Shown: positions 44,148-51,955 of the stretch, piece by piece | Numbering within the stretch: the first letter of the stretch is position 1 | How the letters are laid out: every line of letters begins with the position of its first letter | NCBI RefSeq assembly: GCF_000091305.1 | Contig: NC_013929.1 | Location: 1,922,001-1,986,000 of the forward strand | DNA from: Streptomyces scabiei 87.22 | Lineage (GTDB): Bacteria > Actinomycetota > Actinomycetes > Streptomycetales > Streptomycetaceae | Direction: 5' to 3' | Length of the DNA stretch: 64,000 nt | Translations under genes and position numbers: made by a program | The notes under the pieces: model-generated | What the model was told of the DNA's origin: nothing | The model's database searches: none | Seen by the model: the letters and a program-made list of their open reading frames with translations, nothing else

Positions 44148-46150
44148 TTGGTGAGCTCCAGAGTAGGGATTGCCGGAGGATTCAACCCGAAGACCTGCGC
44201 GTACAGCGAAAGCTCCGCCTCCAGGACCCGCACCGTCGTCTCCGCCCGCCGGAAGCCGTGCCCCTCCCCCTCGAAGGCGATGTAGGCGTGCGGCACCCGC
44301 CGCTCCTGCATCCTGGCCAGGAACCGCTCGCACTGCGCGGGCGGGCAGATCACGTCGTCGAGGCCCTGGAGCAGCAGGAACGGCGCGGTGATTCGGTCGG
44401 CGTGCTCGCTCGGCGAGCGCTCCACGTACCGCATCGGCTCCTGCGCGAGCGGCCCCACCAGGCTCTCCAGATACTGCGACTCGAAGTCGTGGGTCTCCCC
44501 GGACGCCCAGGTCGTGAGGTCGAGGATGGGGTACAGGATCGTTCCGCAGGCGTAGACGTCGGTCGTGGTGAGGGAGACGGCGGCGGTCCAGCCACCGGCG
44601 CTGCCGCCCCTGACGGCGAGCCTGGTCCGGTCGGCGGTGCCCTCGTCGGCGAGGGCGAGCGCCACCGCCGCGCAGTCCTCGACGTCCACGACGCCCCACT
44701 GTTCGCGCAGCCGGTTGCGGTACTCCCGCCCGTACCCGGTCGACCCGCCGTAGTTGACCTCGGCCACCCCGATGCCGCGGGAGGTGAAGTAGGCGATCGC
44801 CAGGTCGAGGACCAGGGGTGCCCGGCTGGTGGGCCCGCCGTGCGCCCAGATCACGTACGGCGGCAGTTCGGTGCTGAAGGCGACGCAGCCGGGGTGGTGC
44901 GGCGGATAGACGTGCGCGTGGATCTCGCGTCCGGCGGGGCCGAGGAAGGAACGGATCTGGGGCTCGGGGTAGTAGGTGGGGTCGACCGGGTCGTCGTGCG
45001 CGGCCCCGATCACACGGGCGTCGCCGGTGGCCGCGTCCAGCTCGACCACCTCGTAGGCGCTGCGGGGGCTGGCTCCGATGCCGATGACACGGCTGCCGTG
45101 CACGGCGAGCGACGGGGCGAACTCCGTCCACGGCCCAGCGGCGTCGACGATCTGGCCGGTGTCCAGGTCGAGGATGCCGAGCGCGGTGGCGCCCCGCCCG
45201 TGCACCACGGCGGCGAGCCCGTCGTCCATCAGCGCGAACCAGCGCCAGCCGATCTTCCACAGCGGCCCGCCGAACTCCTCCTCCCGCGCGCACAGGGGCG
45301 TGCGGTCCCCGCTGTCGGGGTCGAGTCGGTAGAGGTTCCAGTAGCCGGTGGTGTCGCTGGAGTGGATCAGGGTCCCGTCGGCCGCCCATTCGGCCTGGGC
45401 CACCGACTCCTCCGGGCCGCCCGCCAGGGTCCGGGGCTCGCCCAGCCGGCCGTCCCCGGTCACCTCGGCGACCAGCAGCGAGGTGCCGTCCCACGGCATG
45501 CCCGGGTGGTCCCAGGCCAGCCACGCGGCGCGGCGGCCGTCGGGCGAGAGGCGCGGGCCGCTGACGAACCGCCGGGTGTCGTCGGTGAGTTCGCGTACGG
45601 CCTGCCGGTCCTCGGCCGCCGAGCCGTCCAGCGGCACCGCGGCGACGACCCGCCGGACGTCGGTGGGTCCGTCCCCCGTGAACTCCTCCAGGACGCACCA
45701 CACCTCGTCGCGTTCCGGATGCGGTCGCGGGTCCGCCCAGCGCAGACCCCCGCCCACCGGCGACACCGGGGTGAGCGGGACGGGTTCGCCGCCGGGTGCG
45801 AACCGGTAGAGGCGCTGGTCGGCGTGGTTCACGAAGACCACGAGGGGGCCGTCGTCCCGCATGACTCCGGCCCAGGGCAGGCCGCCGTACTCCATCACCC
45901 GGCTGCGCACGTTCCACGGAGCCGGCAGCACCGACTCCTCCAGGCCGTCGGCCGTGCGCCTGACCAGGGTGCGCCGGCCGCCCTCGGCGGGCCGGGGCTC
46001 GGTCCACCAGACCTCGTCGCCGACGAAGCCCACGAACTCGGGTTGCCCGTCGTGCGCGGCGGCGAGCGCCGCGTCGATCGGCGAGGGCCAGTCGCCGTAC
46101 GCCAGGGTCTGCATCCTGTCCCCCATCTCCCACGGTCCCCCGTGTGCCAT
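44144..46150 (-). CDS. S9-family prolyl oligopeptidase / acyl-peptide hydrolase
   Basis: A 668-residue peptidase: a beta-propeller N-terminal half (repeats like AWLAWDHPGMPWDGTSLLVAEV) and a C-terminal alpha/beta hydrolase. Catalytic Ser is in LAVRGGSAGGWTAA, Asp in LLLQGLDDVICPP and His in FEGEGHGFRRAE. Two starts are possible: ATG 46150, 3 bases after the upstream gene and coupled to it, and ATG 46114, preceded by GGGGGACAGG. I list the longer form. It should cut short peptides with Pro or acyl/blocked N termini in the cytoplasm. It sits between an M20 and an S66 gene. Confidence 0.88.
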   Translation of the reverse strand: MAHGGPWEMGDRMQTLAYGDWPSPIDAALAAAHDGQPEFVGFVGDEVWWTEPRPAEGGRRTLVRRTADGLEESVLPAPWNVRSRVMEYGGLPWAGVMRDDGPLVVFVNHADQRLYRFAPGGEPVPLTPVSPVGGGLRWADPRPHPERDEVWCVLEEFTGDGPTDVRRVVAAVPLDGSAAEDRQAVRELTDDTRRFVSGPRLSPDGRRAAWLAWDHPGMPWDGTSLLVAEVTGDGRLGEPRTLAGGPEESVAQAEWAADGTLIHSSDTTGYWNLYRLDPDSGDRTPLCAREEEFGGPLWKIGWRWFALMDDGLAAVVHGRGATALGILDLDTGQIVDAAGPWTEFAPSLAVHGSRVIGIGASPRSAYEVVELDAATGDARVIGAAHDDPVDPTYYPEPQIRSFLGPAGREIHAHVYPPHHPGCVAFSTELPPYVIWAHGGPTSRAPLVLDLAIAYFTSRGIGVAEVNYGGSTGYGREYRNRLREQWGVVDVEDCAAVALALADEGTADRTRLAVRGGSAGGWTAAVSLTTTDVYACGTILYPILDLTTWASGETHDFESQYLESLVGPLAQEPMRYVERSPSEHADRITAPFLLLQGLDDVICPPAQCERFLARMQERRVPHAYIAFEGEGHGFRRAETTVRVLEAELSLYAQVFGLNPPAIPTLELTK

Positions 46151-46153
46151 CGC

Positions 46154-47503
46154 TCAGGCCGTCCGCAGGAAGCGGTCGAGCACGCGGACGCCGAAGTGGA
46201 GCGCCTCGACGGGGACGCGCTCGTCCACCCCGTGGAACATCGCCGCGTAGTCGAAGCCCTCGGGCAGCTTCAGCGGCGAGAAGCCGTAGCCGGTGATGCC
46301 GAGCCGGGAGAACTGCTTGGCGTCGGTGCCGCCCGGCATGCAGTACGGCACCACGTGCCCCTCGGGTGCGAACTCCTCGACGGCGGCCCGCATCCGCGCG
46401 TACGTCGGCGAGTCCACCGGCGCCTGCAGGGCCACTTCCCGGTGCTCGAACTCCCATTCCACGTCCGGGCCGGTGAGCAGGTCGAGGGTCTCCCTGAACT
46501 CGTCCTCGCCCCCGGGCAGGAACCGCCCGTCGACGCGGGCGACGGCCTCCCCCGGAATGACATTGATCTTGTAACCGGCGTCCAGCATCGTCGGGTTGGC
46601 GCTGTTGCGCACGGTCGCCTCGACCAGGGCGGCGGCCGGACCGAGCTTGTCCAGGAGCCGGTCGACGCCGCCGGGGCGGTCGAGGTCCGCGTCGACGCCG
46701 TACAGCGTGGCGAGGGCGGTGAGGGCCGCACGGACGGTCGGGGTGAGCCGCAGCGGCCACTCGTGCGCGCCGATGCGGGCGATGGCGGACGCCAGCCGGG
46801 TCACCGCGTTGGTCCGGTTCACCTTGGAGCCGTGGCCGGCCCGGCCGCGCGCGGTGAGCTTCAGCCAGCCGGTGCCCCGCTCCCCGGCCGCGATCGGGTA
46901 GATCCTGCGGCCCGCGCCGTCGTGGAAGGTGAACGCCCCCGACTCGCTGATGCCCTCGGTGCAGCCCTCGAAGAGTCCGGGGTGCGCGTCGGCGAGGAAG
47001 CCCGAGCCGTCGGCGGCGCTCGCCTCCTCGTCGGCGGTGAACGCGATCACCACGTCCCTGCGGGGCCGCACGCCGGTGCGCGCCCAGTGCCGGACGACCG
47101 CGAGGATCATCGCGTCCATGTTCTTCATGTCGACCGCGCCCCGGCCCCACACCACCCCGTCGCGGATCTCCCCGGAGAACGGGTGCACGGTCCAGTCCGC
47201 GGCCTGCGCGGGCACCACGTCCAGATGACCGTGGACGAGCAGCGCGTCCGCCGACGGGTCGGTGCCCTCGATCCGGGTCACCACGTTGGTCCGGCCCTCG
47301 GTGCGCTCCAGCAGGGTGGGCTCGGGGCCGGCCTCGGCCAGCAGCGCGGCGGCGTACTCGGCCGCGGGCCGCTCACGGCAGTCCCCGCCGCCGCGGTTGG
47401 TGGTGTCGATACGGATGAGGTCGGAGGTGAACCGGACGACCTCGTCCAGCGCCTGCCGCTCCGTGGACTCCGCCGTCTGCGGGAGCCGTGCCGACTCAGC
47501 CAT
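46154..47503 (-). CDS. M20/M25/M40-family metallopeptidase
   Basis: A 449-residue dinuclear zinc peptidase. Metal ligands: H in LLVHGHLDVVPA (H-x-D), D in WGRGAVDMKN, E in FTADEEAS (the E-E pair), and H near the C terminus in AAMFHGVDERVPVE. The dimerisation domain includes GRGRAGHGSKVNRTNAV. Family members are aminoacylases, dipeptidases or D-amino-acid carboxypeptidases. Overlaps the M55 gene by 8 nt and precedes the S9 gene by 3 nt, so it belongs to a peptidase operon. Confidence 0.9.
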   Translation of the reverse strand: MAESARLPQTAESTERQALDEVVRFTSDLIRIDTTNRGGGDCRERPAAEYAAALLAEAGPEPTLLERTEGRTNVVTRIEGTDPSADALLVHGHLDVVPAQAADWTVHPFSGEIRDGVVWGRGAVDMKNMDAMILAVVRHWARTGVRPRRDVVIAFTADEEASAADGSGFLADAHPGLFEGCTEGISESGAFTFHDGAGRRIYPIAAGERGTGWLKLTARGRAGHGSKVNRTNAVTRLASAIARIGAHEWPLRLTPTVRAALTALATLYGVDADLDRPGGVDRLLDKLGPAAALVEATVRNSANPTMLDAGYKINVIPGEAVARVDGRFLPGGEDEFRETLDLLTGPDVEWEFEHREVALQAPVDSPTYARMRAAVEEFAPEGHVVPYCMPGGTDAKQFSRLGITGYGFSPLKLPEGFDYAAMFHGVDERVPVEALHFGVRVLDRFLRTA

Positions 47504-48329
47504 ATGTCTCCTCCACCGCGGCCGAGACGATCGTGGTGACCGCCTTGAACGTACGGATTCCCTCGTACATGGTCGGGCTGGTGTACGCGATCCTGCGTTC
47601 ACCGGTACGGGTCACGCCCGGGACGACCGTCGCCGCCATCGCCAGGTGCTCGGCGTCGAACTCCAGCGCCACGGTGAACGGGCCGCCCCTGACCGGAGCG
47701 TGCCGCACGGCGAGCGAGGCGGCCTCCTCGGCCGCGGCGCGGATGTCGGCGGCCGTTCTCGCCGGGGTGCGGCACACCGCCGCGTACCGCGACACATGGT
47801 CCTTGACCGCGACTTTGAGCGCCTCGGGCGCATACCCCAGGGCGTCCTCGCACGCCACGTCGTCGCCGGTCACCAGCACCACCGGTACCCCGTACTCGGC
47901 CACGACATGCGCGTTGAGCAGTCCCTCGCTGGCCCGCTCCTCGTTCACCCAGACCCCGGTGATCGAGTTGGCCAGGTAGGTGTGGGCGAGGACGCCCTCC
48001 ATGCCGGCGCCCGCGTGGTAGCCCACGAAGGCGATGCCGTCCACGTCGCCGTGCTGCACGCCCTCCACCATGGACAGGGCCTTGTGCCGCCCGGTGAGCA
48101 TCTGCGCGCGCTCGTCCAGCTCCTCCAGCAGCAGATTGCGCATCGTCCAGTGCGCCTCGTTGATCAGCACCTCGTCGGCGCCGCCGTCCAGGAAACCGAG
48201 CACGGCGGCGTTCACGTCCGAGGTGAACATCGAACGGCACCGCTCCCACTGCGGTGTCCCCGGCAGGACGTCGGCCGGCCAGGTGACACCGGTGGCGCCC
48301 TCCATGTCGGCGCTGATGAGGATCTTCAT
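47496..48329 (-). CDS. dppA: M55-family D-aminopeptidase (DppA-like)
   Basis: A 277-residue self-compartmentalising zinc peptidase. The N-terminal MKILISADMEG (S-x-D-x-E-G) provides two ligands, with VLINEAHWTMRNL, FVGYHAGAGMEG and EYGVPVVLVTGDD at the expected places. DppA removes D-amino acids such as D-Ala from dipeptides. A TACGGT -10-like box ends 8 bases before the ATG, so the message may be leaderless. First gene of the operon. Confidence 0.9.
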   Translation of the reverse strand: MKILISADMEGATGVTWPADVLPGTPQWERCRSMFTSDVNAAVLGFLDGGADEVLINEAHWTMRNLLLEELDERAQMLTGRHKALSMVEGVQHGDVDGIAFVGYHAGAGMEGVLAHTYLANSITGVWVNEERASEGLLNAHVVAEYGVPVVLVTGDDVACEDALGYAPEALKVAVKDHVSRYAAVCRTPARTAADIRAAAEEAASLAVRHAPVRGGPFTVALEFDAEHLAMAATVVPGVTRTGERRIAYTSPTMYEGIRTFKAVTTIVSAAVEETYG

Positions 48330-48420
48330 GGCTCGAAACCGTACGCGTTCGCGCCGATCCGTGGCAGACCTGTGGATAACTCTCACCGTCACGGCCCACG
48401 GACGCCCCCGGGAGGGCCGC

Positions 48421-48440
48421 GGGGCCCCTTCCGGGGCCCC
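48421..48440 (-). terminator. Short hairpin after the methyltransferase at 48470
   Basis: An 8-bp stem (GGGGCCCC, 48421-48428 with 48433-48440) and 4-nt loop lie 29 bp after the methyltransferase stop on the minus strand and upstream of the peptidase operon. Confidence 0.5.
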
Positions 48441-48469
48441 ACGTCGTGTGCTTCCACACCGTGCGCTTC

Positions 48470-49195
48470 CTAAGCCGTGCGCCCCGCCACGTACCACCTC
48501 GACGGCAGTTCGATCCGGGTGCCGTCCGCCGTGTGCTCCGTGGTGATCAGCGGAAGCTCGCCCTGGGCGACGAGGGTCAGGCCGGCGGCCCGCAGGTACT
48601 CCGGGACCGCGGCGTCGCCGACCTCGCCCGGGGCGATCCCGTGACGCAGGACGGGGGCCAGTTTGGCCGGAGGGCCGCCCGGCCCCTGGGCGAGCCCCAT
48701 CAGAACGGGTCGGGCGGCCTCGGCGAGTTCGACGAGACAGACCCGGCCCCGCTCGCCCAGCAGCGTGGCCACCGTGTCCGCGAAGCGCTGCCGGTCGTCG
48801 GGCTCGCACTGGTGGAGCACACCGCGTACGTAGACGTTGGCGTCGCCGAGGTCGGCGTGCAGGGCCTCGGTCTGTGTGCCGTCGGCCGCGTCCAGCGCGC
48901 GGTAGTCGGCCCGGCCGTCGGGGTCGGCGCGGCGGGCCAGGTCGACGGCGGCGGCGGAGAGGTCCACGCCGATCACCCGGGAGAAACGGTCGGCCAGGTA
49001 GCGGGTCTGTGTGCCGTTGCCGCAGCCGAGGTCGACGAGCGGCAGGTCCGGGGTGGTCAGATGGGGCTCGAACAGGGCGAGATGGACGGCGGCGGTCCGT
49101 TCGGGCCCGGCGTCCCAGAAGACCTCCCCCGGTCCGTCCGGGGCCTCCCGCCAGAACCCCTCCCAGGCTTCCCGGTACCGACTCGTCACGCTCAT
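48470..49195 (-). CDS. Class I SAM-dependent methyltransferase
   Basis: A 241-residue methyltransferase with motif I LVDLGCGNGTQTRYLADRF (about residues 53-70), acidic residue in IGVDLSAAAVDLARRAD, and FADTVATLLGERGRVCLVELAE (motif III). LEGVLHQ is replaced by VYVRGVLHQCEPDD, as in TehB/tellurite-type and related enzymes. ATG at 49195 follows GGGGGG, a weak ribosome site. Methyl acceptor unknown. Confidence 0.85.
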   Translation of the reverse strand: MSVTSRYREAWEGFWREAPDGPGEVFWDAGPERTAAVHLALFEPHLTTPDLPLVDLGCGNGTQTRYLADRFSRVIGVDLSAAAVDLARRADPDGRADYRALDAADGTQTEALHADLGDANVYVRGVLHQCEPDDRQRFADTVATLLGERGRVCLVELAEAARPVLMGLAQGPGGPPAKLAPVLRHGIAPGEVGDAAVPEYLRAAGLTLVAQGELPLITTEHTADGTRIELPSRWYVAGRTA

Positions 49196-49325
49196 GCCCA
49201 ACCCCCCGGAAACAGCGTCGCGGCCGCCGCCGCGGCGGCCCAGATCGGTCTACCGCGCCGGGAGCACGGCGGCAAGTGATCCGCACGGACCTTCACGCCG
49301 CGTCCCGGAGCCACGCTCCCCGCGT

Positions 49326-51791
49326 TCAGCGGCGTCTCGGCAGCGTCAGCTCGAACCACACCGTCTTGCCCGCGCCGGTCCGGGTGGTGCCCCACTCCCG
49401 GGCCAGGGTGGTCAGCACGCGCAGCCCCCGGCCGAACTCGTCCGTGGGCGCCGCGCTGAGCAGGGTCGGCAGGGTGGGGTCGTCGTCGTAGACCTCGCAC
49501 TGCAGGGTGTCGCCGCGGACCAGGCGGAGATCGACACGGCGCCCGCGCGCGTGCCGGACGGCATTGGTGACGAGTTCGCCGACCAGGAGCGCGGTGGTGT
49601 CCGCGAGGGCGTCGAGGCCCCAGACGTAGAGCTGTTCACGGACGACGGCTCGGGCCCGGGCCGCCTCGACCGGGTCGCGGGTGAGGCGCCACTCGGCGAC
49701 GTCCTCGGGCTCGATGCCGTTGAGCCGGGCCATCAGCAGGGCCACGTCGTCCTTGCGGCCGCCGCGTGTGTTGAGGGCGCGGATGATCGTGTCGCAGGCC
49801 TGGTCCATGGAGGCGGCCGGGTGGGCCGCGGACTCACAGAGGGTGGCGAGGCCGACACCGATGTCCTCGCCGCGCACCTCGACCAGTCCGTCGGTGCACA
49901 TCACGAGCCGGTCGCCGGGCTCCACGCGCACGCGTACCGCCTCGAAGGGCACCCCTCCGACACCGATCGGGGCGCCCGTGGGCAGGTCGAGGAGTTCGCT
50001 GCGGCCGTCCGCCGCGCGGACCAGGACGGGCGGGATGTGCCCGGCGTTCGCCAGGTGCAACTCGCCCCCGATGGGGTCGTAGACGGCGTAGAGGCAGGTC
50101 GCGAGGTAGTGCTCGCCCAGGCGCTGGGCGAGGTCGTCGAGGTTGCGCAGCAGCTGCGCGGGCGGCAGGTCGAGGGCGGCCATGGTCTGCACGGCCGTGC
50201 GCAGCTGACCCATCATCGCGGCCGAGTTGAGGCCGTGCCCCATCACGTCGCCGACGACCAGGGCGGTGCGGCCGCCGGGCAGCTTCACCGAGTCGAACCA
50301 GTCGCCGCCGACCCTGCCGAGGAGGGTGCCCGGGAGGTAGCGGGTGGCGATGTCGCAGCCCGCCATGTGGGCCTCGATCTGCGGGAGCATGCTGTCCTGG
50401 AGCGTCTCGGCGACGTTCTCCTGGTAGGTGTACATGCGGGCGTTGTCGAGGACCAGGCCCGCGCGGGCGGCCAGTTCGGCGCCGGTGACGCGGTCCATGT
50501 CGTCGAAGACCTCGCGCTCCGGGTGGCGCAGCAGGATCATGAATCCGAGCACCACGTTGCGGGCCTTCAGGGGGACGACCAGCATGGAGCGGCCCGTGAT
50601 CAGCGGCCGGATGTCGCGCTTGTCGAACTGCGCGGCGATCGCGTGCCCCATCTGCTCGCTGATCCGGGGCACGAGGACGGGTTCGCCGGTGGTCATGCAC
50701 TGGAAGAACGGGGTGTGCGCCGGGAACGGCATGGCCTCGCCGACGGGGACGACGTCGTCCCAGCGGCCCGGCTCGTCGGTGTGCTCCAGGGCGACCCGGT
50801 GCCACATGGTCGTCGTGTCCGGCACACCGTCGGGGAACCCCTCGCCCGCGACGACCTGCTCGCGCAGATAGGTGCCGGCGACATCGGTGAAGCGGGGCAC
50901 GACCGCCCGGCTGACCTCGACGATGGTCTGCGACAGGTCGAGGGAGGTGCCGATGCGTCCGCTGACCTCGTTGAGGAACTCCAGGCGTTCGCGTACGGCC
51001 GCGTATTCGAGGTCCTGCGCATCCTCCAGCGCCTCCGGGGGCACCGGAAGCCCCTCGGCGACGGCGCGCGCGGCCCGCTCACGGCGCGCCCGGCGCTCCG
51101 CGCGCCGGGGCACGCCCCAGTCGGGGGTGACGGGCACCCGGTCGTTCTGGCTGAACTCCAGTATCGGATAGCCGAGTTCGAGGATCTGGGCGACGATGCG
51201 GGCGCTTTCACCGACGCTCATGCTGGGCAGGATCTCGGGGAGCCTGCGGGCCAGTTCCTCGGCGCCGGGGAAGTCGGTGTGCAGGGCGAAGCCGGGCGCG
51301 ATGCGCTCGACGGCGACGGCGGACCCGTCGTCGCGCCGGCGCAGTGCCTCGGCGTCGGCCGCGAGCACCAGGAGGCGCTCCCGGCCGGGACCGACCAGCG
51401 GGTAGGCCCACCACAGGACGTCCGTCCGGTCGCGGCCGGGCACGGTGAGCCGGGCGCGGCCGGCCGCCGGGTAGGCGAGGTGCCCGTCGAGGGAGGTCTC
51501 CAGGTCGTGGCCGAGCGCGTCGTACGCGCCGCCGTACGCCCCGTGGGGTGGGGCGAGGTCCTCGTCCGGGAGGGCGCCGGCGACGGGCAGCAGGTCCAGG
51601 GCGGGCCGGCCGGTCGCCTCCTCCCTGGTGGTGCCGAAGAGCCGGCGTGCGCCGGTGCTCCAGTGCGATACGAGGCCGGCGCGGTCCACGACGACCACGG
51701 CCAGGGGGATACGGCCGACCGCGGCCCCCTCCGCCGTGCCGTCACCGGCTCCGAGGCCGGTAGTCGCGCCCGTGTCGGTGCCACGGTCCAT
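49326..51791 (-). CDS. PAS-GAF-SpoIIE phosphatase with C-terminal HATPase domain
   Basis: An 821-residue cytoplasmic regulator. N-terminal PAS domain (about 25-150; AVVVVDRAGLVSHWSTGARRLFG), a GAF domain (~285-430; LNEVSGRIGTSLDLSQTIVEV, TDVAGTYLREQ, MLVVPLKARNVVLGFMIL), a PP2C/SpoIIE phosphatase domain (~455-680; GRVGGDWFDSVKLPGGRTALVVGDVMGHG, CTDGLVEVRGEDI, GGRKDDVALLM) with metal-binding aspartates, and a C-terminal HATPase_c anti-sigma-like kinase domain (~700-820; LLVGELVTNAVRHARG, DEFGRGLRVL). The combination can both phosphorylate and dephosphorylate STAS antagonist proteins in partner-switching control of sigma factors. No STAS partner lies next to it. Confidence 0.93.
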   Translation of the reverse strand: MDRGTDTGATTGLGAGDGTAEGAAVGRIPLAVVVVDRAGLVSHWSTGARRLFGTTREEATGRPALDLLPVAGALPDEDLAPPHGAYGGAYDALGHDLETSLDGHLAYPAAGRARLTVPGRDRTDVLWWAYPLVGPGRERLLVLAADAEALRRRDDGSAVAVERIAPGFALHTDFPGAEELARRLPEILPSMSVGESARIVAQILELGYPILEFSQNDRVPVTPDWGVPRRAERRARRERAARAVAEGLPVPPEALEDAQDLEYAAVRERLEFLNEVSGRIGTSLDLSQTIVEVSRAVVPRFTDVAGTYLREQVVAGEGFPDGVPDTTTMWHRVALEHTDEPGRWDDVVPVGEAMPFPAHTPFFQCMTTGEPVLVPRISEQMGHAIAAQFDKRDIRPLITGRSMLVVPLKARNVVLGFMILLRHPEREVFDDMDRVTGAELAARAGLVLDNARMYTYQENVAETLQDSMLPQIEAHMAGCDIATRYLPGTLLGRVGGDWFDSVKLPGGRTALVVGDVMGHGLNSAAMMGQLRTAVQTMAALDLPPAQLLRNLDDLAQRLGEHYLATCLYAVYDPIGGELHLANAGHIPPVLVRAADGRSELLDLPTGAPIGVGGVPFEAVRVRVEPGDRLVMCTDGLVEVRGEDIGVGLATLCESAAHPAASMDQACDTIIRALNTRGGRKDDVALLMARLNGIEPEDVAEWRLTRDPVEAARARAVVREQLYVWGLDALADTTALLVGELVTNAVRHARGRRVDLRLVRGDTLQCEVYDDDPTLPTLLSAAPTDEFGRGLRVLTTLAREWGTTRTGAGKTVWFELTLPRRR

Positions 51792-51955
51792 GGCCAAGGC
51801 CCTCTCTCCCCACGGCTCCCAAGATCTGCGCCGCCCCCACTACCGTACGGCCGCGTAGCGTCGCGATGTGTGGCAATACGCGAATTGCTCCCCGGGAGCC
51901 TCCGGCGCACGCGCAGGCCACACGGGCGGCGCGCGATCATGCGCACGCCCCCCAC

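Noticed and set aside
48371..48379. DnaA-box-like TGTGGATAA (TTATCCACA on the minus strand) as an origin element
   Set aside because: A single box with no cluster, AT-rich unwinding region or dnaA/dnaN genes; a chance match is likely.
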